Shown here: one piece after another, positions 32,296-40,843 of the stretch
Numbering within the stretch: position 1 is the first letter of the stretch
Layout of the letters: every line of letters begins with the position of its first letter
From: Bog-473 sp963730785
GTDB taxonomy: Bacteria > Actinomycetota > Acidimicrobiia > Acidimicrobiales > RAAP-2
Assembly (NCBI GenBank): GCA_963730785.1
Contig: CAVSTF010000013.1
Coordinates: 124,001 to 188,000, forward strand
Reading direction: 5' to 3'
DNA: 64,000 nt
Translations under genes and position numbers: made by a program
The notes under the pieces: model-generated
Database searches by the model: none
What the model saw: only the letters and a program-made list of their open reading frames with translations
Told to the model about the DNA's origin: nothing

Positions 32296-32380
32296 GGAGC
32301 GGTGTCCGAGAGGCCGAAGGTGCAACACTCGAAATGTTGTGTGGTGCAAGCCACCGTGGGTTCAAATCCCACCCGCTCCG
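32296..32380 (+). tRNA. tRNA-Ser (CGA anticodon)
   Basis: An 85-nt class II tRNA has acceptor GGAGCGG pairing with CCGCTCC, anticodon CGA in ACTCGAAAT, a long variable arm and T arm GTGGGTTCAAATCCCAC. CCA is not encoded. It is followed 70 nt later by a tRNA-Ser-like element. Confidence 0.96.
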
Positions 32381-32450
32381 CTGGCCGGTAGACTGCCGGA
32401 TGGCCCTGAGCTAGAGCATTCAGGGTGCGTAAGGATGTACATGCAGGTCA

Positions 32451-32534
32451 GGAGGGGTGGGGACTCACCCGGCCCGACGGTGTCGAAACCGTTGAGCCTT
32501 ATGGGTTCCGTGGGATTACATCCCACTCCCCCCG
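32451..32534 (+). ncRNA. tRNA-Ser-like element with abnormal D arm, anticodon loop and T loop
   Basis: This 84-nt sequence can be laid on the preceding tRNA-Ser(CGA). Its ends GGAGGGG and TCCCCCC pair with one mismatch. There is an anticodon-type stem around an 8-base loop TGTCGAAA (CGA in the middle), a variable-arm hairpin (GAGCC with GGTTC), and a T-type stem GTGGG/CCCAC. The T loop is ATTACAT rather than TTCAAAT, and the D region reads GGGACTCACCC. A strong terminator follows at once. It may be a decayed tRNA copy, a tRNA-like RNA with another job, or a tRNA with base errors. Confidence 0.45.
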
Positions 32535-32539
32535 GCCGT

Positions 32540-32560
32540 GGGTCGAAATGACCCTTTTTT
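32540..32560 (+). terminator. Rho-independent terminator after the tRNA-like element
   Basis: A GGGTC-GAAAT-GACCC stem-loop is followed directly by six T residues. It would end transcripts coming from tadA, tRNA-Ser(CGA) and the tRNA-like element. Confidence 0.85.
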
Positions 32561-32640
32561 CTTTGGTTGGAATCACCCGGCGGGGCACGAGCCCCGCCCG
32601 CAGTACCTGGTCGACCCCTCGACCGGAAAGGAGTAAACCA

Positions 32641-32909
32641 TGGCACGCGCACGCTCGACATTTGGCAAGCTGCAGCGGGATCAGGCCAAGAAGGACCGGG
32701 CCCGAGCAAAAATGGATGACCGACAGACTCGTCGGGAGGACAAGGACTTAGAGGATCCGAACGACGGTGCACCTACCGAAGTGGTGGATCAGACTCGCCT
32801 CCTTGAGCAGTTCGCCGCTCTGCACGAAGACCTGGCTGACGGTCGCATCTCGCTGGATGACTTCGAGGTCCGCCAGGAGGAGCTCCGCGCCAAAATGGTG
32901 GTCGACTGA
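32641..32909 (+). CDS. Small charged protein with SHOCT-like C-terminus
   Basis: This 89-residue protein has a good ribosome site (GGAAAGGAG, 5 bases before ATG). The first half is very basic and charged (KLQRDQAKKDRARAKMDDRQ). The last 35 residues (LLEQFAALHEDLADGRISLD, then FEVRQEELRAKM) resemble the short SHOCT helical-hairpin domain often found at protein C-termini. No function is known. A 7-bp palindrome at 32906-32921 lies between it and the convergent next gene and may act as a bidirectional terminator. Confidence 0.75.
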
Positions 32910-32917
32910 GCATTTGC

Positions 32918-34243
32918 TCAGCTCGATTGCGCTCCGTCGTTAGCCGGTAGGTGGCGCCTAATCCTGCGTCGTCCTTCGAGGCCGACCAGCAGGAGCAGCA
33001 GCCCCACCCCTAGGACCACGATGACTCCCTGTCCCAGGCCGGTGTCGGCCAGGGCGGGCTGAACGGGGGCCGACGGGGCGGGAGCGGGAGCGGGAGCCGG
33101 CGCAGCGGCCGGAGCCGCGACAGCAATCGGTGCACTCGGCGTCACCGCAGACACAGCTCCCTTGGCCAGGGGAACCTGAGCGCAGGACGCCGAGCACGCA
33201 GGCGGACTCGACGTACCGGATGGAGCTGGCGCCGTAGAGGTGGTGGCCGAAGTCACTGGCACCGGTGCAGTGGAAATAGGCCCAGAACTTCCCGCCGGCG
33301 TCGTGACGGTGATGCCATCAAATGTCGCACCTGCCGGTTCGACAGCGGTGATGGAGCCGTCCCAGTTCACGGCGAATGACGTGGCGGGCGATGAGCCGAA
33401 CATGACCGACGAGGCGCCGGTGAAGTAGTTCCCCTCAAGGGTCACGGTGTCGTCCAAGGTCGATACCGAGACGACATCTGGCACGACGGACGTCGGGTAT
33501 GCGATGGCGGAATACGGGAACTCCACGTTGTCCGAACCACCTCCCGCCGTGAATAACTCGGCATAACTCGGATCGTCGGCCTGGCCGGACAGGGCAGTCT
33601 CGGCGGCTCCCATGATTGGGGTGCCGAACGATGCCCAGTTCCCGAGGATGATCTCCCGGTGCTCCCAGCAGCCCCCGGCAGCGCTGCCCTGACAGGCCTC
33701 GTTCGAACCTCCGGGGCCGTCGGCGTACATCCACTCGTAGTCGGCCTGAAGAACGCTGGCCGTTCCGGAGGCCTGAATGCTGCCGGCCTCAGTGCCGGAG
33801 GGCAGCGCCGGATCATCGCCGGCCGCGGCACCAGCCAAGGCAACGGAGTTCAACGAAGGATCGAGCCCGACATAGGCAACGAGCCCACGACTCACTCGCT
33901 CAAGATTGGTGACAACCAGTTCTTGTTCCGCCGCTGGCATCGACTGATAGCCATTCGGGAGGACCATCGGTGGCACTCCCTCGAGATGGCGCGCGTAGTT
34001 GATGTCGTGCAGTTCCGAGTCCGTGCATACAGCTGAATTATCGGGGGCAGTATTTAGGCATTGAAGCGGTACGTCCACGGCAACATTTGATGATGGATTG
34101 GTTCCCTCATAGCTAAATGATGTCGCCCCCGCCGGACTGGGAACCACAACTATCCCTCCGGCGACCACCAGAGGTGCGATTGCCGCCACCAGCCGTCCTC
34201 CGCCGAATTTGCCGACAATTCCCACCAAAATCCGCCATTTCAC
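32918..34243 (-). CDS. Secreted CAP-like/IPT protein with LADTG sorting signal
   Basis: This 441-residue GTG-start protein has a signal peptide ending near SPAGA. Residues about 65-235 look like a CAP/SCP-type module (NLERVSRGLVAY and CWEHREIILGNWASFG). An IPT/TIG Ig-like domain follows (about 255-320). Next is an Ala/Pro-rich linker with an alternating AP stretch, and finally LADTG, a 20-residue hydrophobic helix and GRRRIRRH. This ending fits a class E sortase signal, so the protein is probably wall-anchored. CAP assignment is by motif only. Confidence 0.75.
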   Translation of the reverse strand: MKWRILVGIVGKFGGGRLVAAIAPLVVAGGIVVVPSPAGATSFSYEGTNPSSNVAVDVPLQCLNTAPDNSAVCTDSELHDINYARHLEGVPPMVLPNGYQSMPAAEQELVVTNLERVSRGLVAYVGLDPSLNSVALAGAAAGDDPALPSGTEAGSIQASGTASVLQADYEWMYADGPGGSNEACQGSAAGGCWEHREIILGNWASFGTPIMGAAETALSGQADDPSYAELFTAGGGSDNVEFPYSAIAYPTSVVPDVVSVSTLDDTVTLEGNYFTGASSVMFGSSPATSFAVNWDGSITAVEPAGATFDGITVTTPAGSSGPISTAPVPVTSATTSTAPAPSGTSSPPACSASCAQVPLAKGAVSAVTPSAPIAVAAPAAAPAPAPAPAPSAPVQPALADTGLGQGVIVVLGVGLLLLLVGLEGRRRIRRHLPANDGAQSS

Positions 34244-34461
34244 TGGGCTGAAGGCCCCACGCTACGCCTAGCCAAGTGACCGCAAGGTGTCCCCACGATG
34301 AACCTTTCGCGTCCCCCATCTCCTGGAGTGGCGGCGGCCCTATCGGGAATCCGCCACTTGCTTTGAGACGTAACTCCGCAAGCATTTACAGTCCGAACAA
34401 GTCGCCATATATCGATATTTACCCTGAAGCCAACGGCGCCGACGGGCCACCTCTGCACTCC

Positions 34462-35225
34462 TCAAGCGGCCGGTGATGACGCCTGGGGAAGAGAGGAAAT
34501 CGGAATCGCGCTCGGCGGCTGGGGCACCTTGACCTTCTCTCCCCAACGGGAGAGCTCCACGATTTCGCCCGTCTGCTGCTTAGCGCTCCCAACCTCGGAC
34601 ACCGCTTCGACTGGGAGCGGCGTGCCCTTGCTGGCCACGAACATTGTTGTCCTCGTCTCGCCGGGAGAACCGCCGCCAGTGATGCTCAGGGTTGACTTGC
34701 CATCCTCTCGAGATTTCTTGCCGAACTCGTAAGGACTGGTCGGCGTTATTTCTTTCAACGCCGAGGTCAACGTCATGCCTGCGGTCACCGAGTCGAAACT
34801 TGGGTCACCCGGTACCACCGAAATCCACTTGTTGGACAGAGTGGCCGACACGGACTGCGGGAAACCAAAGTAGGAAATAAATCCCTGTTCATTGGCCGTG
34901 AAGTAAGCCGTGCCATCGCGCAAGAGAATTGGACGCGCTCTTTGCCAATAGCGACCGTCTCAACAGCCGAGGACTTCGATGAATCCTCGACTACTTCTCC
35001 CGTCGTTTTACCGGAGACAAAGTGAACCGTCACCCGAACTGAGCCCTTTTTGAGGGCCGCAGCGGTGGCAGCTCGGAGTACTTGACGAGCCGACTTGGTT
35101 GACTTGGGCGTCGAACCCGATGCACTTGAAACTGCGCCAACCAGAGCCAGGTTCAGTCCGAGGAACATCGCTACTGACGCCGACCACCGACTTCTTTTTG
35201 TCTTGCGAGCAATTGAACGCATCAT
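34462..35225 (-). CDS. Secreted protein, possible LppX/LprG-like fold, one frameshift
   Basis: About 253 residues after correction. There is an N-terminal signal peptide (SVAMFLGLNLALVGAVSSAS). The following part (LRAATAAALKKGSVRVTVHF through RDGTAYFTANEQG and NKWISVVPGDPSF) has the layout of LppX/LprAFG lipid-carrier lipoproteins but lacks a lipobox Cys. The frame breaks at about 34925, where a 2-base gain or 1-base loss in TTCTCTT would join QF and LRDGTAY. Function is unknown. Confidence 0.6.
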
Positions 35226-35462
35226 GTAGTCAGCGGCCCATCCACATTTGAGCTTGCATACCGATATCCATTTCGCACCTGCACGCTCTCAAATTGATTC
35301 GAATGAATTGATCATGAAGAAGATGGTTTGGTCTGCATTCGCATAGCCAATGGCATCGTGACGCAATGTCACTGAACCAACCGCCAACTTCAGCCCATTA
35401 GGCAGTCAAGAGTCGGCGATGAGATGACCTCGAGGGCTCAGATTGCCTGGATCCAGAGCGGC

Positions 35463-37499
35463 TTAGCGTGCGGATCGGGCCGCTAAATGACGCTTCCGGC
35501 CAAATGTACCGGCCAAGAGAAGTATCGATCCCGCAAGGATGAGCCAAAGCAGCAGCGTGGGTGCTCCAGTAAAGGCCAAGCCACCGGAACCAGAACCGGT
35601 GTCCGATGTGTCGGTGCTGCCACTTCCAGAGTTGCCGCTCGTCGTCGTCGTGGTTCCAGCTCCCGTGTAAGTGAACTGATCGGCTGAACTAATGGCCGAC
35701 GTCTTGGATGCCACGGTCACGGTGATGTCGACTACTCCATCCGAACTACCCGCTGGGCTGTTCGCACCGCAACTAGTGGCCGAGCTACAGACGACCCCAG
35801 TACTCGGAATGGTCCCGAAGTAGACCGTGGTGCCAGTCGTCGCAAATCCCGTGCCGGTGATGGTCACTGCGGTGCCGCCCGACAATGGCCCCGACGTCGG
35901 GCTGATAGCCGTCACAGTAGGCCCACCAGTAGCCGTGCTGCTGGAATAGGTGAATTTGTCGGCGGCGCTCTGAGTCGACGTCGTTGTGCCAGCGACGACC
36001 GTCACATCGACCGAGCCTGCGGTACCAGCTGGACTGGTAGCGGTGCAGCTGGTGACCGAAGGACAGGCCACCGCGGTGCCAGCGGCGGTACCAAAATTGA
36101 CCGTGTCAGTTGTGGCAAATCCCGTTCCGGTGATCGTCACGACGGTGCCGCCCGCCAGAGGTCCAGATGTCGGGTTAATGGATACAACAGACGGGCCGCT
36201 CGTGTAGAGGAATAGGTCGGCGGCGCTGGTCGATGAGGTGGTACTGGTTCCGGCCAACACGGTGACGTCCACCGACCCTGCGGTACCAGCTGGACTGGTA
36301 GCGGTGCAGCTGGTGGCCGAAGGACAGGTCACCACGGTCCCAGCAGCAGTGCCGAAGTTGACCGTGTCAGCGGTGGCGAAGCCGGTGCCCGTGATGGTGA
36401 CAACGGTGCCGCCGGCCAAGGGACCCGAGTTGGGACTGATGGAAGAAACAGCCGGGCCACTTGTGTAGGTGAATTTATCGGTGGTGCTGGTCGAAGAGGT
36501 GGTCGTGGTTCCAGCCGACACGGTGACGTCCACCGACCCTGCCGCCTCGGCCGGACTAGTAGCGGTGCAGCTGGTGGCCGAAGAACAGGTCACAGCGGTG
36601 CCGGCAGCAGTACCGAAGTTGACCGTGTCAGCGGTGGCGAAGCCGGTGCCCGTGATAGTGACGACAGTTCCGCCGGTCAAGGGGCCTGAGTTTGGACTTA
36701 TTGCGGTCACCGTTGGCGTGGCGCCAGCAGTGGCGCTCGTGTAGACGAATTGATCAGCAGTGCCGGTTGTCGATGTCGTGCCGCCGACGGTCACGGTGAT
36801 GTCGTAGGTGCCGGCGGTGTTCACCACTGGGCTAGAGACCGAACAAGTCGTGGTGGATGCGCAAGACACTCCAGTGGCTGCGGTAGTGGTAGTTGGAGTG
36901 GCTGTACTTACAAAATTGACCGTGGTCGAACCAGCAGTTGTCGAGAATCCGGTTCCAGTAATGGCAACTGTGGTGCCGCCGGCTATGGGTCCCGTAGCTG
37001 GATTGACTCCTGTGACAGTTGGACCAGCAGTGGCGCTCGTGTAGACGAATTGATCAGCAGTGCCGGTTGTCGATGTCGTGCCGCCGACGGTCACGGTGAT
37101 GTCGTAGGTGCCGGCGGTGTTCACCACTGGGCTAGAGACCGAACAAGTCGTGGTGGATGCGCAAGACACTCCAGTGGCTGCGGTAGTGGTAGTTGGAGTG
37201 GCTGTACTTACAAAATTGACCGTGGTCGAACCAGCAGTTGTCGAGAATCCGGTTCCAGTAATGGCAACTGTGGTGCCGCCGGCTATGGGTCCCGTAGCTG
37301 GATTGACTCCTGTGACGGTTGGCGGCGAGACGGCTGAGGCAACGCCTGGCAGTAGCCCGACGAACACGCCTGCCAAGAGGGTCATTGCGCCGATCAGCTG
37401 CGAAATCCGAAAAAGGGACTTGGAATTGACCACTGGCTCCGTCCGCTTTTTCAAGTGCTTGGCCCTCTTGTTCGTAGTAAATCCCAGTCGGTTCCGCAT
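35463..37499 (-). CDS. Surface protein with six IPT/TIG domains and LAFTG sorting signal
   Basis: This 678-residue protein starts at the ATG at 37499 (GGGAG upstream); a GTG three codons earlier is too close to that site. A signal peptide ends near GVASA. Six Ig-like IPT/TIG domains follow, each starting with a V(T/S)xIxPxSGPxxGG pattern. The first two are 100-residue copies from a near-perfect 300-bp repeat. The end is a Thr/Gly/Ser linker, LAFTG, a membrane helix and RKRHLAARSAR. It is probably a wall-anchored adhesin or surface-layer protein, 159 bp downstream of the sortase gene. Confidence 0.88.
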   Translation of the reverse strand: MRNRLGFTTNKRAKHLKKRTEPVVNSKSLFRISQLIGAMTLLAGVFVGLLPGVASAVSPPTVTGVNPATGPIAGGTTVAITGTGFSTTAGSTTVNFVSTATPTTTTAATGVSCASTTTCSVSSPVVNTAGTYDITVTVGGTTSTTGTADQFVYTSATAGPTVTGVNPATGPIAGGTTVAITGTGFSTTAGSTTVNFVSTATPTTTTAATGVSCASTTTCSVSSPVVNTAGTYDITVTVGGTTSTTGTADQFVYTSATAGATPTVTAISPNSGPLTGGTVVTITGTGFATADTVNFGTAAGTAVTCSSATSCTATSPAEAAGSVDVTVSAGTTTTSSTSTTDKFTYTSGPAVSSISPNSGPLAGGTVVTITGTGFATADTVNFGTAAGTVVTCPSATSCTATSPAGTAGSVDVTVLAGTSTTSSTSAADLFLYTSGPSVVSINPTSGPLAGGTVVTITGTGFATTDTVNFGTAAGTAVACPSVTSCTATSPAGTAGSVDVTVVAGTTTSTQSAADKFTYSSSTATGGPTVTAISPTSGPLSGGTAVTITGTGFATTGTTVYFGTIPSTGVVCSSATSCGANSPAGSSDGVVDITVTVASKTSAISSADQFTYTGAGTTTTTSGNSGSGSTDTSDTGSGSGGLAFTGAPTLLLWLILAGSILLLAGTFGRKRHLAARSAR
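36724..37323. repeat. Two 300-bp tandem direct repeats in the IPT gene
   Basis: Copies 36724-37023 and 37024-37323 are offset by exactly 300 bases. I see only one difference in the interior (position 37017 versus 37317) plus the extreme edge. Each encodes one whole IPT/TIG domain. Such identity at the DNA level indicates very recent duplication or ongoing gene conversion. Confidence 0.93.
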
Positions 37500-37666
37500 C
37501 ACTTGCACTCTCCCGAACCAAGTATCCGAAGTGGAAGTATCCGCCTTCGGGTCATGAGGCGGCTCAACCTATCGGGCACCCATGAACCGAAGGTGAACGT
37601 TGTTTGAAATCGAGGTAATTGTCACGCGAACAACATCGAGTTCCTTACCACCAGGACTTCGAGACC

Positions 37667-39035
37667 TCAAAGCGCTGAAGGCAGGAAGTTACTCAGGCTC
37701 TGGAAAAGCACGTACAGCCCGGCGATCCAGAGGGGAGAGAGGATCAGCCAGCGACCAAAACTGCCAAAGATCGCGCACAGGCGCACATTGCTGAGCCCAA
37801 GCAACAGCAGGAATCCCAATTCGAAAGCGACAAAGGGAAGCAGTGCCCAATCCCAGCTGGCCGTCTGGGAGTTTGCAATCTTGTAGGCGCGTGGCTTGAC
37901 CTTCTTGGCCGAAGGAGGATTCGGTTGCTTCAACTCTCCGACCACTATCAGGCGCTGGGTCGAAGAAAATTCGGGGTTGCAGGTCGTAAGTGTGATCCGG
38001 TTGTCCCCAAAGTTGTCCAACACCGTCACATCCGAGGGAGGTACGGGATACGGCGACTGCGACACCACATAGGTGAGACGCTCACCAGAGGATGTCGTGA
38101 GGTAGATCGGATCTCCGACGGCCAGCGAACCAATACGGTTGAAGGGAGCTCCATTGGTCGTCCGATGTCCCGCGGATCGCGACATTGCCTGCCTGACCGG
38201 GCGCAGCCGTGCCGATGTAGTGACCCGGGCCTTTCGCCAAGTCTCCTTCGGCCGTACCGGAGACCACGATCTCATTCAACTCGATCGCCGGAATCTGTAG
38301 TTGCGCCAACTGTGAGCCTTCGGCGGGTGGCGCTACCGCCTGACTGCCGGGTATGAGTGCAGGCCCATTCGCCGAATCGCTGGGTTTGTGATGTGCCGCT
38401 TCCGACGCTTTGAAGGCTGCCTGAAGCTGTTGCTGAGCATGGTGCTGTGAAATTGAAGTGCCCCAAAGCTGCCATGCAACGAAGAGAAGAATAACGATCC
38501 CAATATTGCGAATCCACCCGAAAAAAGAAGCAGCTTGCTGACGGCGAACGAAACTTCGTAATGCATGAGGGTCAACCTGATTTTGAATTTGTACGAACGG
38601 AGGGCGAACTTCCGTGTTTGGAGCGATCACCGTACCCGGACTCATTGAGGCATATTGGCCGTCGACTTGCAGTGGCACGTACGAAACCGACTGCGCTGAC
38701 ACAGAATTAACTGGAGAACCATCGGATGTCCCCTGAGCTTCACGGGCCGCCGCATAGCCGGCGACGATGACTCGTCCGATGGCTTGCTCTGTGGAATCGG
38801 CACCCTGAGCTGCCGACCAGATGCCTTCCCAGTCGACTTCAGGGAGACCGGCCACTGGATCCTGGCGCCGGCGCAAGTCCCAATTCGAGGCAAACATCTG
38901 CACCAAGAACTGTCCAACTAGCGGCAGTGAACGGGGGTCCTGACCCCGGCGAGGCATCTCGTGCTGTCGCGATCGGCGAGCCCGCGACCCTTCGTGGGAT
39001 GCCCAATGCTCCGGTCGCAGCGTTGACTTCACCAC
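37667..39035 (-). CDS. Class E-type sortase, one frameshift
   Basis: About 455 residues after correction (GTG start; the next codon is also GTG). Residues 1-160 are a cytoplasmic module (VDWEGIWSAAQGADSTEQAI), then a membrane helix (IRNIGIVILLFVAWQLW). The sortase barrel follows: LQIPAIELNEIVVSGT, KGPGHYIGTAAPGQAGNVA, catalytic His in GHRTTNGAPF, catalytic Cys in LTTCNPEFSS, and Arg in RLIVVG. Two C-terminal helices end the protein. An extra G (38169-38171) splits it exactly before the catalytic His; removal gives IRGHRTTNG. The LAxTG-type signals nearby match class E preference. Confidence 0.88.
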
Positions 39036-39094
39036 GGCAACCCTAGGCCGCAGTAGGAGAATCTAGAGAGCGTGGGCGTCATCCGGTAGACGTT

Positions 39095-40843
39095 CTACGT
39101 CACCCGTGCGCCATGCTGCGCTTGAGCCAAGATCATCTCTCGAGCAAACGCCACCAGAAACGCACGATTCTCAATGAGCTGCTTGCCGTCGGGGGTAGTG
39201 CTGTCAATAGAACCCGCCAGGTTACGAATGTCTGCTTGGGTCTGAGTTGCCTGCACGCGAATACCCTTACCTGAGTTCTTTACGTACAGAACCACTCGTT
39301 CGTAACTCGTCGTACTGCCGGTCTTCACCGGCACGATCCAATAGACAATCGACCAGCTTCCAAACTGCTGGGAAGTGTAGGACAACGACTGTCCGGTGAT
39401 ACCGCCGCCGACGCTCACCTGAGCCACGTCAGAAAGCGAATACCCGTGGAATTGATAACACGCCTCAACGCCATAGGCCGAGAATGAGGCGAGATCCGGG
39501 GAATCGATTACATCCACCACTACAGGGACCGACGTATTGAGATTGCCTCCCGTCGAATTCAACAACGAATAGCGATACCAGCTCGAAGTGTCACCAAAGA
39601 GCGGCTTCGCCCAGTCATATTCGTCAATGAGGTACGGCTTCCATCCGGTTGGGGCAACGGGAGTCGTCTGGTAAGAGAGAAGCCTCGATTCTCCAGAGGC
39701 GTTGGCGACAAGATTGTATGTGCGTAGCCCCAAGTTGGATGCACCAAGGAACACTGCCAAGACAATGACCACAATGATGGCCGCGTAGACTTTGGGCACG
39801 GCCAACGCACGCTTCGACTTGACGGTGGCGGCCACCGCATCGTCCTGTGTCGTCGCCTCGGACCTTCCGATGTCGATCCGCATGCCGAGCGGTCGAATAC
39901 ACAGAATCATCGCCAGCACGCCGATACCAAATGTCAGGAGGCCGATGAATGGGTGGAGAATGTCGATGGCGACGTACTCGCCCCATGTCTTTCCAGCCCA
40001 AAAAATAAAGGTAATTCTTGCCAAATTAATCACCCACAAGAGCAGCATTCCTCCGGCGAGCCAGAGCACTTTGCGCACGATGGGGCCGCGGACCACTGCG
40101 GCAAATGCAGATCCGATAAGCAAGAATCCAACGACGCTATTCACGCCCGAACACGCTGATACGACACTGAGGGGAAATGAATGGCCATTGTGAACTACTT
40201 CGAAGAGGGTGTTTCCGGGAGACGGGATTACCTTTGCGATCGGAATCACCTTGAGGATCTCATTCATGGCGGAGAGGGTCGCGTTAGTGAATCCATCGAG
40301 CAGCTTCAGCAGCACCGATGAATACGGATACGGCCACCCGAGGAAGAGGTAGCAAACCGCCAATTTCTGCCGCCACAGGATGCGAACTCCAAAAATGATG
40401 GCCACCGCACCAGCCACAAATACCGGCAAGGTGAGTAGATCAATCCGCCACACCCAGAACATGGCTGAAAGCACCGATGGCAGAAAAATATTGGCAGCCA
40501 GCGCAGTTGCTACCAGTGGTAAGCCAACTATGTAGTCGACCTGGCGGTCATGTATGGCTGGCTCAGGCTTCACTGGGCGAGCCCGCACGCTGGCCAGTGC
40601 GAGTGCGATGGCAGGTACCAAACTCACATATGCGAGTGGGGTATTCAGACCGGCATTCTGAATGAGCGTCGTGAGCGAATAGTTGTAAGCGATTACCACT
40701 GACCCGAGCAACGCCGCCATCTGGACTCTGGATCGAGTGCGCGGATCAGCGTTGTGCCAAATTGACTGGGCCCTCTGTATCAGCTTGCGCGGCACGTCCA
40801 GACGCGAGCGATCAACGAGGTCGATGGAACTGTCAATTGTCAT
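39095..40843 (-). CDS. Exosortase with fused EpsI-like C-terminal domain
   Basis: This 582-residue polytopic protein has the exosortase/archaeosortase catalytic set: Cys231 in VVSACSGVNSVVGF, Arg276 in VINLARITFIFW and His297 in AIDILHPFIGL, within about eight helices. After residue 350 a further helix leads to an external domain of about 200 residues (APTGWKPYLIDEYDW, CYQFHGYSL, SIVYWIVPV) laid out like EpsI (DUF3485). Exosortases cleave PEP-CTERM-like signals. The start overlaps pstB by 4 bp (ATGA), so it is made with the phosphate transporter. Confidence 0.85.
   Translation of the reverse strand: MTIDSSIDLVDRSRLDVPRKLIQRAQSIWHNADPRTRSRVQMAALLGSVVIAYNYSLTTLIQNAGLNTPLAYVSLVPAIALALASVRARPVKPEPAIHDRQVDYIVGLPLVATALAANIFLPSVLSAMFWVWRIDLLTLPVFVAGAVAIIFGVRILWRQKLAVCYLFLGWPYPYSSVLLKLLDGFTNATLSAMNEILKVIPIAKVIPSPGNTLFEVVHNGHSFPLSVVSACSGVNSVVGFLLIGSAFAAVVRGPIVRKVLWLAGGMLLLWVINLARITFIFWAGKTWGEYVAIDILHPFIGLLTFGIGVLAMILCIRPLGMRIDIGRSEATTQDDAVAATVKSKRALAVPKVYAAIIVVIVLAVFLGASNLGLRTYNLVANASGESRLLSYQTTPVAPTGWKPYLIDEYDWAKPLFGDTSSWYRYSLLNSTGGNLNTSVPVVVDVIDSPDLASFSAYGVEACYQFHGYSLSDVAQVSVGGGITGQSLSYTSQQFGSWSIVYWIVPVKTGSTTSYERVVLYVKNSGKGIRVQATQTQADIRNLAGSIDSTTPDGKQLIENRAFLVAFAREMILAQAQHGARVT

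Noticed and set aside
32440..32560. SRP (4.5S) RNA
   Set aside because: A CAGGTCAGG stretch resembles the SRP core, but the GGAA loop and AGCAGC partner are missing; the tRNA-Ser-like fold fits better.
36724..37323. CRISPR array
   Set aside because: Two 300-bp direct repeats encode protein domains in frame; there are no short repeats with unique spacers.
36750..37337. Plus-strand open frames over the IPT repeats
   Set aside because: They are shadows of the repeated IPT domains and repeat with the same 300-bp period; no start context or family similarity.
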